From NCBI GenBank assembly GCA_041725875.1, contig JBGRQB010000098.1, forward strand, positions 1-15,476: DNA of 15,476 nucleotides, in the 5' to 3' direction. Positions 13,399 through 15,476 of the stretch are shown here, in pieces. The DNA is from JBGRQB01 sp041725875. GTDB lineage: Bacteria; Bacteroidota; Ignavibacteria; Ignavibacteriales; Melioribacteraceae. Below the pieces are notes generated by a model that saw only the letters and a program-made list of their open reading frames with translations, was not told the DNA's origin and did not search any database. Both the position numbers and the translations under genes were made by a program. Each line of letters opens with the position of its first letter. Positions within the stretch are counted from its first letter, which is position 1.

Positions 13399-15476
13399 AT
13401 GGAAACAATTACCGGAGTTATTGAAAAATATATTTTCCACAACGAAAACAACGGATACAGTGTTGTTTTGCTTGAAGACGGAACCACTGTTGTAGGGACT
13501 CTTCCTTCAATTAAAGAGGAAGAAACGCTTGAACTTACCGGAACCTGGATATATCACGAAAAATATGGTGAACAGTTTAAGGTAGAAGATTTTAAAGTTT
13601 TATACCCGCAAACAACTCCCAGCATAATTAAATATCTTTCTTCAGGGTTTATTCCCGGAGTGGGAAAATCTCTTGCAACTAGGATTGTAAAAAAATTCGG
13701 GACACAAACTTTTGATATTTTTAACGAATCTCCTGAACGACTAAAAGAAGTTGAAGGGATCGGTGAGAAAAAGTATAAAAAAATTATTGATTCCTGGGAA
13801 AATCAAAAGGGTGTTGTTGATATAATGATTTTCCTTCAGAATTACGGTATTTCGCAAAACAAAGCAATTAAGATTCATAAAGTTTACGGCAATCAGACTG
13901 TCCAGATGTTTAAAGAAAATCCTTATCAGCTTGCAAAAGATATTTGGGGAATTGGATTTAAGTCAGTAGATAAAATAGGAATTGAACTCGGATTCGATTT
14001 AAATGATCCTCTGCGGGTAAGTGCTGCAATTGAATTTCTGCTTGAAAACTCTGCCAATCAGGGAAATGTATTTCTGCCTGAAGAAATACTAATTCAAAAA
14101 TGTTTGTATGATCTGGAAATAGATCTGAGAAATAATTACTTCATTCTTGATTTGATGATTGACAAAGGACGGATTATCCGTGAAGATGAAAATATTTATC
14201 TCGATACATTGTACTATGCCGAAAAATATATAGAAGAGAAAATTTCTTTGCTCGCCACAACCGAAAATGATCTTTACAACAAAGGCATTAAAAAATTAAA
14301 AAAGATAAAAGATGATTTTTCGGAAGAGCAACTTGAAGCAATTGAAATGAGTCTGAAGCAGAGATTACTAATTTTAACCGGCGGACCGGGAACAGGTAAA
14401 ACCACTACTCTCAAAGGCATAATAGATCTTTATAATCAGCTGGATAAAAAAATTATGCTTGCTGCTCCTACAGGACGCGCAGCCAAGCGAATGACCGAAG
14501 TAACGGGAATTGAGGCAAAAACAATTCATAGGTTACTGGAATATAATCCGTCTGACCAGATGTTTTACATTGATGAATCAAATCCGCTTGAGACAGATGT
14601 TCTAATTGTTGACGAAACATCTATGCTCGATACTCTTCTGATGCAAAACCTTCTTCGTCCGATAAAAGAAGATACAACATTAATTCTTGTGGGCGATTCA
14701 AACCAGCTTCCTTCAATAGGACCCGGAAATATTTTACACGATCTGATAGAATCCAAATCTATTGCCGTTGTTGAGTTATCTAAAATATTCAGACAAGCAG
14801 AAGAGAGCCGCATTGTTACTGTTGCTCACGAAATAAATCGCGGAGAATATCCGGGATTGGCAATAAAAAGAGATTCAGATTTTTTCTTTATTGAAGAAAA
14901 CGACAGTTCAAAAATTCCTGACTTAATTTATGATTTAATTTCAGAACGACTTCCAGATAAATATAAACTTGATCCTTTTAATGATATTCAAATTTTATCT
15001 CCAATGTACAAAGGAATGGCGGGAGTTAATAATATTAATGAAGTTTTACAAGAGAGATTAAATCACGAGGAAGTTGTTTTAACTCAGGGAAACAAACATT
15101 ACAAATATTTTGATAAACTGATGCAGTTAAAAAATAATTATGACAAGGAAGTTTTTAACGGCGATATCGGTTTTGTAAGCAGATACAGCAAGGAATCGCA
15201 AAAATTATCAATAAGCTTTAGCGGAAAAGATGTTGAATATGATCAGGGAGAGCTGGACGAAATTACCCTGGCGTATGCTACAACAGTTCATAAAAGCCAG
15301 GGCAGTGAATACCCTTGTATAATTTTACCGATAATTCCGGAACATCAAATTATGCATCAGAGAAATTTGATTTATACGGCAATTACACGTGCAAGTAAAC
15401 TTATGATTGTAATCGGGAATAAAAACTCATTTTACAATGCAATTGGAAATAACAAAATTCAGCAGCGATACACTTC
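13399..15476 (+). CDS. recD2: RecD2-type DNA helicase, 3' end outside window
   Basis: The frame stays open from the ATG to the window edge (692 complete codons), short of the usual 720-plus residues, so only the C-terminal tip is missing. An N-terminal OB-like region (ITGVIEKYIFHNENNGYSVV) is followed by helix-hairpin-helix segments (FIPGVGKSLATRIVKKFG and LKEVEGIGEKKYKKI, about 80-130), the mark of RecD2 that sets it apart from RecBCD RecD. The SF1B helicase core follows, with Walker A GGPGTGKT (328-335), Walker B IVDETSML (Asp405, Glu406), VGDSNQLPSIGPG, SKIFRQ, and motifs V/VI TTVHKSQGSEYPCI and YTAITRA. RecD2 is a 5'-3' DNA helicase involved in replication and repair, usually in genomes lacking RecBCD. 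It diverges from the GAF kinase gene over an AT-rich gap of about 110 bp, and no clear ribosome binding site precedes the ATG. Confidence 0.95.
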   Translation, partial: METITGVIEKYIFHNENNGYSVVLLEDGTTVVGTLPSIKEEETLELTGTWIYHEKYGEQFKVEDFKVLYPQTTPSIIKYLSSGFIPGVGKSLATRIVKKFGTQTFDIFNESPERLKEVEGIGEKKYKKIIDSWENQKGVVDIMIFLQNYGISQNKAIKIHKVYGNQTVQMFKENPYQLAKDIWGIGFKSVDKIGIELGFDLNDPLRVSAAIEFLLENSANQGNVFLPEEILIQKCLYDLEIDLRNNYFILDLMIDKGRIIREDENIYLDTLYYAEKYIEEKISLLATTENDLYNKGIKKLKKIKDDFSEEQLEAIEMSLKQRLLILTGGPGTGKTTTLKGIIDLYNQLDKKIMLAAPTGRAAKRMTEVTGIEAKTIHRLLEYNPSDQMFYIDESNPLETDVLIVDETSMLDTLLMQNLLRPIKEDTTLILVGDSNQLPSIGPGNILHDLIESKSIAVVELSKIFRQAEESRIVTVAHEINRGEYPGLAIKRDSDFFFIEENDSSKIPDLIYDLISERLPDKYKLDPFNDIQILSPMYKGMAGVNNINEVLQERLNHEEVVLTQGNKHYKYFDKLMQLKNNYDKEVFNGDIGFVSRYSKESQKLSISFSGKDVEYDQGELDEITLAYATTVHKSQGSEYPCIILPIIPEHQIMHQRNLIYTAITRASKLMIVIGNKNSFYNAIGNNKIQQRYT

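Noticed and set aside
14565..14813. An 82-residue minus-strand open frame inside recD2
   Set aside because: It lies fully antisense to the Walker B and adjacent helicase motifs and is Ser/Arg-rich as expected of a shadow frame.

Overview
The window is visibly AT-rich, with compact genes, short intergenic gaps and weak or variable Shine-Dalgarno sequences. The mix of protein families (LytS/LytTR pair, HDOD protein, SpoIIE-type phosphatase with STAS partners, many PAS/GAF histidine kinases, RecD2) fits a free-living member of the Bacteroidota/Ignavibacteria side of the FCB group. The candidate promoter at 10065-10096 reads both as a sigma-70-like element and as the Bacteroidota-type TTTG...TAnnTTT form. 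The lineage is an inference from style; there is no rRNA or other marker in the window.

Layout. (1) 1-1015, plus: the tail of a LytS-type sensor kinase overlapping a LytTR response regulator. (2) 1218-2090, plus: an HDOD signalling protein that converges on a minus-strand gene across a shared bidirectional terminator. (3) 2125-3144, minus: a C-terminal J-domain protein with a Lys-Tyr-Glu repeat. (4) 3225-5174, minus: a three-part protein, REC + cytoplasmic NMT1/NrtA-like substrate-binding domain + CheW, with its own terminator. (5) 5337-9955, minus: a probable four-gene operon, REC-PAS-PAS-PAS histidine kinase, REC-SpoIIE phosphatase, STAS protein, STAS protein. (6) 10140-11564, plus: a small two-helix membrane protein, then a CHMI-type tautomerase overlapping an omega-amidase-like nitrilase by 4 bp. 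(7) 11557-13287, minus: a GAF-PAS histidine kinase, tail-to-tail with the nitrilase. (8) 13399 to the window end, plus: RecD2 helicase, cut by the window edge.

Most of the window (about 1-10 kb) is signal transduction. The minus operon reads as a partner-switching module. The sensor kinase probably controls the receiver of the phosphatase, and the phosphatase would dephosphorylate the conserved Ser of one or both STAS proteins. The usual third partner, an RsbW-type serine kinase/anti-sigma factor, is not in the window, nor is a sigma factor. The REC-SBP-CheW protein is a CheV-like adaptor in reverse domain order, with a ligand-binding module inserted. It could bring an intracellular metabolite signal to a chemosensory array, although no CheA, MCP, CheR or CheB lies here. 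That protein and its neighbourhood are the most unusual part of the window.

There is no tRNA, rRNA, CRISPR array, insertion sequence or phage gene that I can support. No stretch without a gene exceeds about 205 bases.
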